Under the pieces are notes generated by a model that ran no database searches, was not told the origin of the DNA, and saw only the letters and a list, made by a program, of their open reading frames with translations. From contig JAQVXF010000031.1 in NCBI GenBank assembly GCA_028709355.1, positions 1 to 9,642 of the forward strand: a DNA stretch of 9,642 nt. Reading direction: 5' to 3'. Of the stretch, positions 1 to 6,076 are shown piece by piece. How positions within the stretch are numbered: the stretch's first letter is position 1; each line of letters starts with the position of its first letter. The stretch is from Syntrophomonas sp. (lineage in GTDB: Bacteria; Bacillota; Syntrophomonadia; Syntrophomonadales; Syntrophomonadaceae). Made by a program: the position numbers and the translations under genes.

Positions 1-1
1 A

Positions 2-1522
2 GCCGGGCAAGCTGAGGTAAGAGATGCGACTGGTCTCTGGGGCAAGGATTCCTGGGAGACCATCGATACCCTCAAAAAGCTCCTCCCTGGCTGTGAGGTG
101 GCTTGTATCGGACCGGCCGGTGAGAATCTGGTCCGGTTTGCCTGCATCGAGAACAGCTACTTCGACGCCTGGGCCCGCACCGGTTTGGGGGCGGTCATGG
201 GTTCCAAACGGTTGAAGGCGGTGGTGGTGCGCGGCACCCTGGGAATAAAGCCCTACTCGGCCGAAAAACTGATCGAAATCAGCTGGAAAGCCCGTCAGCT
301 CATAGAATCATCACCTTTCTTCGGCCCCTTCAAGAGTTACGGCAGCATGAATGCGGCCATCCCCTACGGTAATTTCAAAGCCTTGAATGCCCACAACTTC
401 AGCCAGGGATGCCTGCCCGACTGGAAGGAGAACTTCGCCCGGGGCCGGGTGGAGCAGCATACCACCGGACACATAGCTTGTCAATCGTGTATCATCGCCT
501 GCGCCCATTGGGTGGAGATCAAAGAAGGCAAATACAAGGGTCTGCGTATGAAAGACATGGAAGTCACTCCTACGGTCTCTTTCGGTTCGGGCTGCGGGAT
601 GAGCCTGGAGGGTTCGGTCAAAGCCTGCGAGATGAGCCAGCGCTATGGTTTCGATATGGTCAGTGTGGGCGGGGTGATCGCCATGGCCATCGAAATGTAC
701 AACCGGGGTATCATCGCTAAAGAGGAGATAGGCTATGAGCTGACCTTTGGTGATGACGACGCCATATTGCGGTTAATGGATGACATCGCCCACCGCCGCG
801 GATTGGGCGAGGTACTGGCGGAAGGAGTCATGCGCGCTTCCCAAAAATATGAGCAAGGGGCCAGCAGTGCCATGCACGTCAAAGGCTTGGAGATGCCGAT
901 GATAGATCCGCGGGGTCGCATCTCCACGTGGAGCATGGGTATCCTGACCAACATCCGGGGAGGAGACCACCTGCGCTGCCGCAATCCCATAGAGAACCTC
1001 CGTTATAATGAGAACAAACAACCTGGCAAAGAGCGATTCGGATTCGATGCCAGGATGTACGAAGCCCTGGATATGCCGGCCGATCTAAAGGCCCGGGCCA
1101 TCGATCTGGATGAAGACACCACGGACATCGCAGTGATGTCTTACTGGGCAGAAAACCTGATCAATCTGTTCAACTCCTTGGGGGTGTGTATTCGGCCGCC
1201 AGTGGAACACCGTATTGGGCCGACTATCCTGGCGGAGGCTTTTACCGCCTTCACCGGCATCCCCATGGACCCGGACCAACTGATGCGGGGGGCTGAACGC
1301 AGCTGGAACCTGATGAAGTTATTCAACCTGCGGGAAGGGGAGAAACCTGAGGATTCCAAGTTCCCCAGCCGTTTCTACCAGGAAGAGGTTGGAGGCCGGA
1401 AACTGGAGCAGGTGCAAATCCAAGATTTACTCCGGCACTATTATCTGGTCCGGGGTTGGGAACCGGGTACCGGTATCCCCACCCCCGCCAAACTCAAAGA
1501 ACTGGGCCTGGATACAGATTAG
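2..1522 (+). CDS. Aldehyde:ferredoxin oxidoreductase family protein (tungsten AOR), 5'-truncated by window
   Basis: The frame is open from base 2, so the gene begins before the window. About 506 residues are visible of a usual ~600-620; the missing part is the N-terminal part of the pterin-binding domain. AOR enzymes interconvert aldehydes and carboxylic acids at a tungsten-bispterin site, using low-potential electrons, in the cytoplasm. Seen (numbering from base 2): an LWGKD motif near the start, IGPAGENLVRFA, GLGAVMGSKRLKA, a CX2CX3C cluster motif at C160/C163/C167, DMVSVG at about 218-223, MHVKGLEMP followed by DPRG, and the fourth cluster cysteine C396 in LGVC. These are AOR family landmarks. 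The two DxxGL pterin motifs read QRYGF and NSLGV. The stretch between HLR and C396 is long, with a GGDHLR start, which suggests a non-canonical AOR subfamily. It lies 20 bp upstream of a polyferredoxin gene, as expected for AorAB-type enzymes. A BamB-type benzoyl-CoA reductase subunit is a less likely alternative. The family is secure; the substrate is unknown. Confidence 0.9.
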   Translation, partial: AGQAEVRDATGLWGKDSWETIDTLKKLLPGCEVACIGPAGENLVRFACIENSYFDAWARTGLGAVMGSKRLKAVVVRGTLGIKPYSAEKLIEISWKARQLIESSPFFGPFKSYGSMNAAIPYGNFKALNAHNFSQGCLPDWKENFARGRVEQHTTGHIACQSCIIACAHWVEIKEGKYKGLRMKDMEVTPTVSFGSGCGMSLEGSVKACEMSQRYGFDMVSVGGVIAMAIEMYNRGIIAKEEIGYELTFGDDDAILRLMDDIAHRRGLGEVLAEGVMRASQKYEQGASSAMHVKGLEMPMIDPRGRISTWSMGILTNIRGGDHLRCRNPIENLRYNENKQPGKERFGFDARMYEALDMPADLKARAIDLDEDTTDIAVMSYWAENLINLFNSLGVCIRPPVEHRIGPTILAEAFTAFTGIPMDPDQLMRGAERSWNLMKLFNLREGEKPEDSKFPSRFYQEEVGGRKLEQVQIQDLLRHYYLVRGWEPGTGIPTPAKLKELGLDTD

Positions 1523-1542
1523 GTCCGGAGGGGCAGGATAAG

Positions 1543-2031
1543 ATGAAACGTCTGCAGGTCGATTTTGATAAATGTACCGGCTGCGGCCTGTGCCAGTTGG
1601 TGTGCGCGGTTAAACATGACCGGCAATTCAATCCGGTACTGGCCCGTATCAAGATATTTCGTTACGAAGCACAGGGACTCAACCTGCCCTTGATTTGCCA
1701 GCAATGTGCCCATCCGCCCTGTGCGGCGGCCTGCCTGATGAATGTGATAACCAAGGACGCAGTCACCGGGGCAACGGTACGCGATCAGGAGAATTGTATC
1801 GGCTGCCGGCTCTGTCAAGCAGCCTGCCCCTTCGAGGGCTGTACCTATGACTATGACCAGGATGTGGTGGTAAATTGCGACCTTTGCGGTGGGCAACCAG
1901 CCTGTGTAGAGATCTGTCCCACCGGCGCCTTGCAGTATTTGGAGATCGACCTGGTTCTGGAACGGGCCAGGACGGCGGAGGCGGTCAAGTGGGTCTCCCT
2001 GCCAGAGCCGGAAAGGAGCCAGCATGGCTGA
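1543..2031 (+). CDS. Four-cluster polyferredoxin, AorA/HycB-like electron-transfer subunit
   Basis: A protein of 162 residues, probably the electron wire of the AOR complex. Four cysteine sets, each fitting a [4Fe-4S] cluster, are visible: C11/C14/C17/C21, C52/C55/C60/C64, C85/C88/C91/C95 and C112/C115/C121/C125, the last followed by PTGA. This is the DmsB/HycB-type arrangement. An extra cysteine, C100, follows the third set. The start at 1543 is chosen because GGAGGGG at 1527-1533 sits 9 bases upstream and the family normally begins a few residues before the first Cys set; an in-frame ATG at 1456 lies inside the AOR gene and is rejected. There is no signal peptide or Tat motif, so the protein is cytoplasmic. 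The last 8 bp overlap the next gene, which suggests coupled translation. By family knowledge AorA subunits carry electrons between the W-pterin subunit and the FAD subunit; assigning that role here is inference from context. Confidence 0.9.
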   Translation: MKRLQVDFDKCTGCGLCQLVCAVKHDRQFNPVLARIKIFRYEAQGLNLPLICQQCAHPPCAAACLMNVITKDAVTGATVRDQENCIGCRLCQAACPFEGCTYDYDQDVVVNCDLCGGQPACVEICPTGALQYLEIDLVLERARTAEAVKWVSLPEPERSQHG

Positions 2032-3304
2032 TATCATCATAATCGGCAATGGGGCAGCCGGCAACAGCGCCGCAGCAACGATCCGACGATTAGAACCAGA
2101 GTTATCCATAACCATGGTATCCCGGGAGCAATTGCCTGCCTACTCGGCCTGCGCCCTGCCCGATTACCTCTCCGGCTGGGTCAAACGCGAACAGGTCTTC
2201 ATCAAAGGCTGGCAGGATTACCGGGACATGAGAGTGGAGATCCTGGGTGGCCGTTCCCAAGTTCAGATCGATACTGACCGACGAATGGTGCGGACGGAAG
2301 GGGAGACGATACCATACGGACGACTGGTGTTGGCTACCGGCAGCCGGCCTTTCATCCCCCCGGTACCAGGAGCACAGCTGCGGGGCAATTTCTCCGTCAA
2401 GAAGATAGGTGATATCGATGCTTTGATCGATCATCACTCCCGCCAGGCAGTGGTTGTAGGGTCAGGTAATATCGGCATAGAATTGGCCCAGGCTCTGCAC
2501 CATCGAGGCAGTAAGGTAACTCTGGTAGAGATGCAGGAACAGGTTTTGCCCCGTATCCTGGACCCGGAACCCGCCCAGCGCATCTGCAAAATTTTGAACG
2601 CTGGCGGGATCGAGGTCTTGACCGGAGAGAGGGTGGTCGGGATAGACGGCCGGGAGCAGGTAGAAAAAGCTGTCACCGACCAGCGGGCCATACCGTGTGA
2701 CACGGTGATCTGGGCCAGCGGAATGAAACATAATGTCGAGGAGGCGCAAGTAGCTGGGATCGCTATCGGCGATCTGGGTGGGATCAAGGTGGACGAGCAC
2801 CTCCAGACCAGTTGCCCGGGAGTCTATGCCTGTGGAGATTGTATCGAGCCCTTGGACATGCTGACCGGGCAGGCGACAGTAAGTATGCTGTGGCCCAATG
2901 CCAAGCGCCAGGGCGAGGTAGCGGCACTGAACTGCGTGGGGCGCCCGCACCCCTACGAAGGGGTGCTCAACATGGTAACGGAGGAAGTATGCGGAGTTCC
3001 GTTGGCCTCCCTGGGATTGACCACGAAAGCCCTGCCACCAGATCGGGTGCACTATATTGAAGGCGAGACCTGGGAACGGTATTGGCGGATAATGATGGTA
3101 CAGGATCGCATAATGGGGATGCAGTCTATAGGTGTCACCGCTGGACTGGGGGCGGTGATGGCAATGATCAAGAACCGCCTGCCCCTGAGTGAGTACAAAC
3201 GGATCCTATCTGATCCCGGTTTAACCAGGCAAGCCGCCTGGCTGCTGCCGGCCAGTCAATTGCTGACCCCGCACCATTCACTGGGAGAGAGGTTTTTCAC
3301 ATGA
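2024..3304 (+). CDS. FAD-dependent NAD(P)H oxidoreductase, probable AorC-like subunit
   Basis: A protein of 426 residues of the pyridine nucleotide-disulfide oxidoreductase superfamily (NADH oxidase / CoA-disulfide reductase / NADH:rubredoxin reductase type). Seen in order: an FAD dinucleotide-binding GNGAAG at 8-13, a YSACALPDYLSG segment at 40-51 whose C43 matches the single redox cysteine of the CoA-disulfide reductase class, ATGSRP at 104-109, an NAD-binding GSGNIGIE at 146-153 with acidic E169 at the end of the second strand (favouring NADH over NADPH), and YACGD at 268-272 for FAD. Start 2024 has AAAGGAG at 2012-2018. The gene overlaps the upstream polyferredoxin by 8 bp and the downstream one by 4 bp (ATGA). 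Its likely role is to pass electrons between the Fe-S chain of the AOR complex and NAD(H); this is inferred from the operon and from AorABC-type enzymes. A free-standing NADH oxidase or thiol reductase is the alternative. Confidence 0.8.
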   Translation: MADIIIIGNGAAGNSAAATIRRLEPELSITMVSREQLPAYSACALPDYLSGWVKREQVFIKGWQDYRDMRVEILGGRSQVQIDTDRRMVRTEGETIPYGRLVLATGSRPFIPPVPGAQLRGNFSVKKIGDIDALIDHHSRQAVVVGSGNIGIELAQALHHRGSKVTLVEMQEQVLPRILDPEPAQRICKILNAGGIEVLTGERVVGIDGREQVEKAVTDQRAIPCDTVIWASGMKHNVEEAQVAGIAIGDLGGIKVDEHLQTSCPGVYACGDCIEPLDMLTGQATVSMLWPNAKRQGEVAALNCVGRPHPYEGVLNMVTEEVCGVPLASLGLTTKALPPDRVHYIEGETWERYWRIMMVQDRIMGMQSIGVTAGLGAVMAMIKNRLPLSEYKRILSDPGLTRQAAWLLPASQLLTPHHSLGERFFT

Positions 3305-3771
3305 AAAAAACGCTTTTGATCGATTATCACCGATGTGTCGGGTGCCGGAATTGCGAGATGATATGCTCCCTGGTACATGAGGGAGTCTGCTCACCTTCGC
3401 TGGCCCGCATCCGCGTGGCCCGAGATGAAAGGGCCGGTTGGAATGTGCCGCTAGGTTGTTCCATGTGCGAGAAACCTATGTGTGTGATGGTGTGCCCGGT
3501 GGGTGCTGCCCAGCGTGATGAGAAAACGGGTATGGTCCTAATCGATGAAAGCCGGTGCATTGGTTGTCTGCAATGTATACAAGCATGTCCCTTCGGTCAT
3601 GCCAACTTCAATCCAGGCCAAGGGGTGGCCTTCAAATGCGACCTGTGCGGGGGAGACCCGCAATGCGTCAAATTCTGCTGGACCGGAGCTATCACCTATG
3701 AAACGGTCGACCTGGAATTGGAGCGCCGCCGCGAAGATATTGCCCGCCGGACCATAAATGAACCGGCTTGA
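3301..3771 (+). CDS. Second four-cluster polyferredoxin of the AOR operon
   Basis: A protein of 156 residues, paralogous to the polyferredoxin at 1543-2031 and aligning along its length (RCVGC versus KCTGC start, SLARIRV versus VLARIKI, CDLCGGDPQC versus CDLCGGQPAC). Cysteine sets: C12/C15/C18/C22, C53/C56/C61/C65, C86/C89/C92/C96 and C113/C116/C122/C126, so four [4Fe-4S] clusters are expected. Two differences stand out: the residue after C126 is Trp instead of the usual Pro, and position 100 is His where the paralogue has Cys. An unpaired C30 lies after the first set. Start 3301 is preceded by GGGAGAGAGG at 3283-3292 and overlaps the FAD gene's stop in an ATGA. The context indicates electron transfer with the FAD subunit or AOR, or docking of an alternative donor. 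Identity as an Fe-S protein is firm; the partner is inferred. Confidence 0.88.
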   Translation: MKKTLLIDYHRCVGCRNCEMICSLVHEGVCSPSLARIRVARDERAGWNVPLGCSMCEKPMCVMVCPVGAAQRDEKTGMVLIDESRCIGCLQCIQACPFGHANFNPGQGVAFKCDLCGGDPQCVKFCWTGAITYETVDLELERRREDIARRTINEPA

Positions 3772-3899
3772 TGATATAACCGGTGTACAGACGGTTAGCC
3801 GAGCATTTTCCTTGATCCCGGCTCAGCTTGTTGACAGTGGGAAGGTAAATCTAGTATTGATAGCGAAAACACTAAGTTAATTCCGCAAAGGGGGCACGA
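3772..3899 (+). other. Spacer between the AOR operon and zapA
   Basis: A 128-bp non-coding gap. It holds a 6-bp inverted repeat, TAACCG (3777-3782) with CGGTTA (3792-3797), and a candidate sigma-A promoter beginning with TTGACA at 3831. No clear GC-rich hairpin with a T-run is present, so termination of the AOR operon is not established. No ORF with a ribosome binding site was seen on either strand. Confidence 0.7.
3831..3860 (+). promoter_or_regulatory. Candidate sigma-A promoter for zapA-polX
   Basis: A perfect TTGACA -35 box lies at 3831-3836. The best -10 candidates are TAGTAT at 3852-3857 (four of six matches, spacer 15) and TATTGA at 3855-3860 (three of six, spacer 18). Neither is ideal, so the -35 is the strong part. 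The position fits a start of transcription 30-40 bases before zapA and would let the division/repair genes be expressed independently of the redox operon. Confidence 0.45.
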
Positions 3900-4184
3900 T
3901 TGGTGGATAGGAAGTCGAGCAACAATATCAACCGGGTGGCAGTGGAGATTTTCAACCAGGTATACATAGTCAAGGGGACTGAAAGCGTCGAGTATATCGA
4001 GATGCTGGGTGCCTACGTGGATCGGCGGATGCGGATGATCGAGCAGCGCAACCACAATCTTTCCATCACCAAGGTGGCGGTTTTAACGGCCCTGAACCTG
4101 GCTGATGAACTCAACAAACTGCAGGAAGACTATGACGACCTGGTCAAAGCCCTGGAAGAGGAAAAGCGAAACAGGACGGTATGA
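3900..4184 (+). CDS. zapA: Cell division protein ZapA
   Basis: A protein of 93-94 residues, the usual ZapA length. ZapA is a small cytoplasmic dimer/tetramer that binds FtsZ and bundles protofilaments at the division ring. Seen: an N-terminal beta segment (VAVEIFNQVYIVKG), followed by a helix with YIEMLGAYVDRRMRMI, then the characteristic TKVAVLTALNLADEL, and a heptad-rich C-terminal helix ending in charged residues, expected to form the coiled-coil tetramer. The pattern closely follows Bacillus ZapA. The start is TTG at 3900 or GTG at 3903, both downstream of AAAGGGGG (3887-3894), with spacing of 5 or 8 bases; GTG has the better spacing. No ATG is available before the conserved region. Three bases separate it from polX, so co-transcription is likely. 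In many Clostridia zapA follows pheT; here the AOR operon is upstream instead. Confidence 0.9.
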   Translation: MVDRKSSNNINRVAVEIFNQVYIVKGTESVEYIEMLGAYVDRRMRMIEQRNHNLSITKVAVLTALNLADELNKLQEDYDDLVKALEEEKRNRTV

Positions 4185-4187
4185 TGG

Positions 4188-5864
4188 ATGACCAACCGGG
4201 AGATCGCCAGGACCCTCGATCATATCGCCGATATTTTGCAGTTCCAGGATGAAAATCCCTTTAAGGTCCGGGCTTACCGCCAGGCGGCCAATTCCATCCA
4301 TTACCTGGACGAAGATTTGCATTACTTACATGAAAAAGGCCGCCTGGGCGAGATTCCTGGAGTGGGGCCAGCCATCCGGGCCAAGATAGTCGAGATGCTT
4401 GAAAAAGGCAGCCTGGAGTACTACGAGAAAATGCGCCGGCAAGCACCGGCTGGACTCCTGGATATGCTGGCCATCCCCGGGGTGGGGCACAAGACCATCC
4501 GCCTGCTTCACCAGCAACTGGGTATAACCAATCGGGAGGAACTTCTGCAGGCAGCCCAGGAGAAGCGCATTCGCTTGCTGCCGGGGATGGGAAGCAAGAC
4601 CGAGTTCAGCATCATCAAGGGTATCGAGATGCTGGAGCAGCATAGCCAGAAGAACACTCTGGGGTTCGTGCTGCCCATGGGCCAGCGATTGCTGGCTTTC
4701 CTGCGGGATATGGAGCAGGTGACGGACGCTGCTCTGGCTGGCAGTATCAGACGGGGACGACCCTTGGTCACTGACATCGACATCGTAGCGGCTGCGGTTG
4801 ACGAAGCTGGGGTGCGCAACAAGGTATCGCATTACCGTGAGTTAAAGCAGATAACCGATTCACAGCCCGGCCATATCGCCGGACTGCTCCAATACAACAT
4901 ACCTTTCGAAATCATCCTCCTGTCCGCCGAGGACTATTGCTCAGGATTATTTCTGGCTACCGGTTCCAAACAGCACCTGGCCCGGTTGTTCCCGGCCGGG
5001 ACACAGCACCAACTGGATAGGTTCCAGACTGAAGCGGATCTATATGCCAGTCTCAACCTGGACTTCATTCCCCCGGAATTAAGGGAAGATCAAGGCGAGC
5101 TGGAAGCGGCTGCCCAGGGAAGGCTGCCCCGACTAATAGAGCGGGATGACTTGAGGGGAGACCTGCATTGTCACTCCGGCTGGAGCGATGGGGCCAGCCA
5201 GCTCACCGAGTTGGCTGCCGCCGCCCGCGGTCTGGGCTATTCATACCTGGCCGTAACTGATCATTCCCGCTCGCTGGCCATCAGCGGGGGGTTGAATGAG
5301 GAGCGGTTGGCCGCCCAGGGACGGGAGATAGATCGCCTTAACCAGCAATGGGATGACTTCAAGTTCCTGAAGGGAACTGAAGTCGATATACTGCCTGACG
5401 GCCAACTCGATTACGAGCACCCGGTACTGGCAAAGTTGGATATCGTAGTGGCTTCTATCCATACCCATTTCCGTCTGGATAAGGAAAGACAGACCGACCG
5501 CATCGTAAGAGCCATCCAAAATGATGACGTCGATATCATCGGCCACCTTACCGGGCGATTGCTCAATCGCCGTCCCCCCTATGAGCTGGATCTGGAGAGA
5601 ATCCTGGACGCGGCCGCCCAGGCCGGGGTGATCCTGGAAATCAACTCCCACCCCGACCGGCTCGACATCGACGCCGAAGTGGCCCGCCAGGCGCGTGACC
5701 GGGGCATAATGATTGCTGTCAACAGCGATGCCCATCATCAGAGAGACCTGGGACTGATCGATTACGGGATCACCAATGCCCGGCGGGGATGGCTGCGCAA
5801 AGAGGATGTCATCAATACCCGCGACTGGTCAGCCGTCACCGCCTACTTGAAGAAAAATCGATAA
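4188..5864 (+). CDS. polX: DNA polymerase X family protein with PHP domain
   Basis: A protein of 558 residues, close to the usual ~570 of bacterial PolX, which does gap filling (polymerase) and 3'-5' exonuclease/AP-end processing (PHP) in base excision repair. Seen: an N-terminal 8-kDa-like domain (residues 1-90) with a helix-hairpin-helix at IPGVG (56-60), a second hairpin at IPGVG (96-100) and a third at LPGMG (131-135), a palm motif GSIRRG (185-190) with D196 and D198, and TGSK (258-261). The expected VDLR palm Asp is replaced by E241 in FEII, and the aromatic pair before TGS is L256-A257. The PHP domain (about 320-558) looks intact: H327, H329, D334, H359, E398, H425, H453, D514 and H516. 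The ATG at 4188 is the first in frame after zapA; its ribosome site (AGGACGG, 4173-4179) is modest. The family is certain; polymerase competence is doubtful. Confidence 0.95.
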   Translation: MTNREIARTLDHIADILQFQDENPFKVRAYRQAANSIHYLDEDLHYLHEKGRLGEIPGVGPAIRAKIVEMLEKGSLEYYEKMRRQAPAGLLDMLAIPGVGHKTIRLLHQQLGITNREELLQAAQEKRIRLLPGMGSKTEFSIIKGIEMLEQHSQKNTLGFVLPMGQRLLAFLRDMEQVTDAALAGSIRRGRPLVTDIDIVAAAVDEAGVRNKVSHYRELKQITDSQPGHIAGLLQYNIPFEIILLSAEDYCSGLFLATGSKQHLARLFPAGTQHQLDRFQTEADLYASLNLDFIPPELREDQGELEAAAQGRLPRLIERDDLRGDLHCHSGWSDGASQLTELAAAARGLGYSYLAVTDHSRSLAISGGLNEERLAAQGREIDRLNQQWDDFKFLKGTEVDILPDGQLDYEHPVLAKLDIVVASIHTHFRLDKERQTDRIVRAIQNDDVDIIGHLTGRLLNRRPPYELDLERILDAAAQAGVILEINSHPDRLDIDAEVARQARDRGIMIAVNSDAHHQRDLGLIDYGITNARRGWLRKEDVINTRDWSAVTAYLKKNR

Positions 5865-5874
5865 TATTTTTCTT
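5850..5874 (+). repeat. A/T-rich 9-bp inverted repeat spanning the polX stop
   Basis: AAGAAAAAT (5850-5858) and ATTTTTCTT (5866-5874) are perfect reverse complements with a 7-base loop that contains the TAA stop. The stem has only one G-C pair, so it is weak as a hairpin. It could act as a poor bidirectional terminator with its U-rich 3' side. The repeat is certain; any function is a guess. Confidence 0.5.
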
Positions 5875-5920
5875 TCATTAATAGCACAACCACCCCCGGC
5901 CCTTCCAACGCTTTCAGAGT

Positions 5921-5966
5921 GTGCCTATCCGTGGCGAGCTCATCGCTACTGCATTCCACTAGGCAC
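5921..5966. other. Nested inverted repeats, possible structured RNA between polX and the U32 gene
   Basis: An outer perfect stem, GTGCCTA (5921-5927) with TAGGCAC (5960-5966), encloses an inner stem, GTGGCGA (5931-5937) with TCGCTAC (5943-5949; six Watson-Crick pairs plus one G-U on the + strand, loop GCTCA). It lies in the 212-bp spacer 5865-6076, outside any convincing gene. No T-run follows on either strand, so it does not look like a rho-independent terminator. It matches no riboswitch or RNA class I can recognise. Confidence 0.4.
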
Positions 5967-6009
5967 CGGCAGAAACCAACTCCTTCTCTAACCCCAAGTA
6001 TCAGGCATG

Positions 6010-6018
6010 TGATATAAT
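6010..6018 (+). promoter_or_regulatory. Extended -10 promoter for the U32-mutS2 genes
   Basis: A perfect TATAAT at 6013-6018 is preceded directly by TGA (6010-6012), forming an extended -10 element. No good -35 is seen at the right distance (the region near 5990 reads AACCCC), which is tolerated at extended -10 promoters. Initiation would fall near 6024-6026, giving a leader of about 50 bases before the start at 6077. Confidence 0.55.
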
Positions 6019-6032
6019 TGAAAACGCTTTTA

Positions 6033-6053
6033 CAGGCCACTTAGTTTGGCCTG
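6033..6053 (+). promoter_or_regulatory. Perfect palindrome in the U32 leader (operator or 5'-UTR hairpin)
   Basis: CAGGCCA (6033-6039) and TGGCCTG (6047-6053) are exact reverse complements around a 7-base centre, CTTAGTT. It sits just downstream of the predicted transcription start and 23 bases before the start codon. The dyad could bind a dimeric repressor or fold in the mRNA as a GC-rich hairpin. Which of the two applies cannot be read from sequence. Confidence 0.45.
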
Positions 6054-6076
6054 AACAGGAAAGTGGGCTGACACAG

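Noticed and set aside
1519..2115. Minus-strand 198-codon ORF opposite the first polyferredoxin
   Set aside because: It is the antisense shadow of a clear four-cluster ferredoxin gene, with no family motif of its own.
3777..3797. TAACCG/CGGTTA hairpin as terminator of the AOR operon
   Set aside because: The stem is only 6 bp with a 9-base loop, and there is no T-run directly after it. It may be chance.
5843..6040. Minus-strand 65-codon ORF covering the polX-U32 spacer
   Set aside because: It has a GTG start with no ribosome binding site, no recognisable motif, and overlaps the polX end and the U32 promoter region. It is better explained as a chance ORF.
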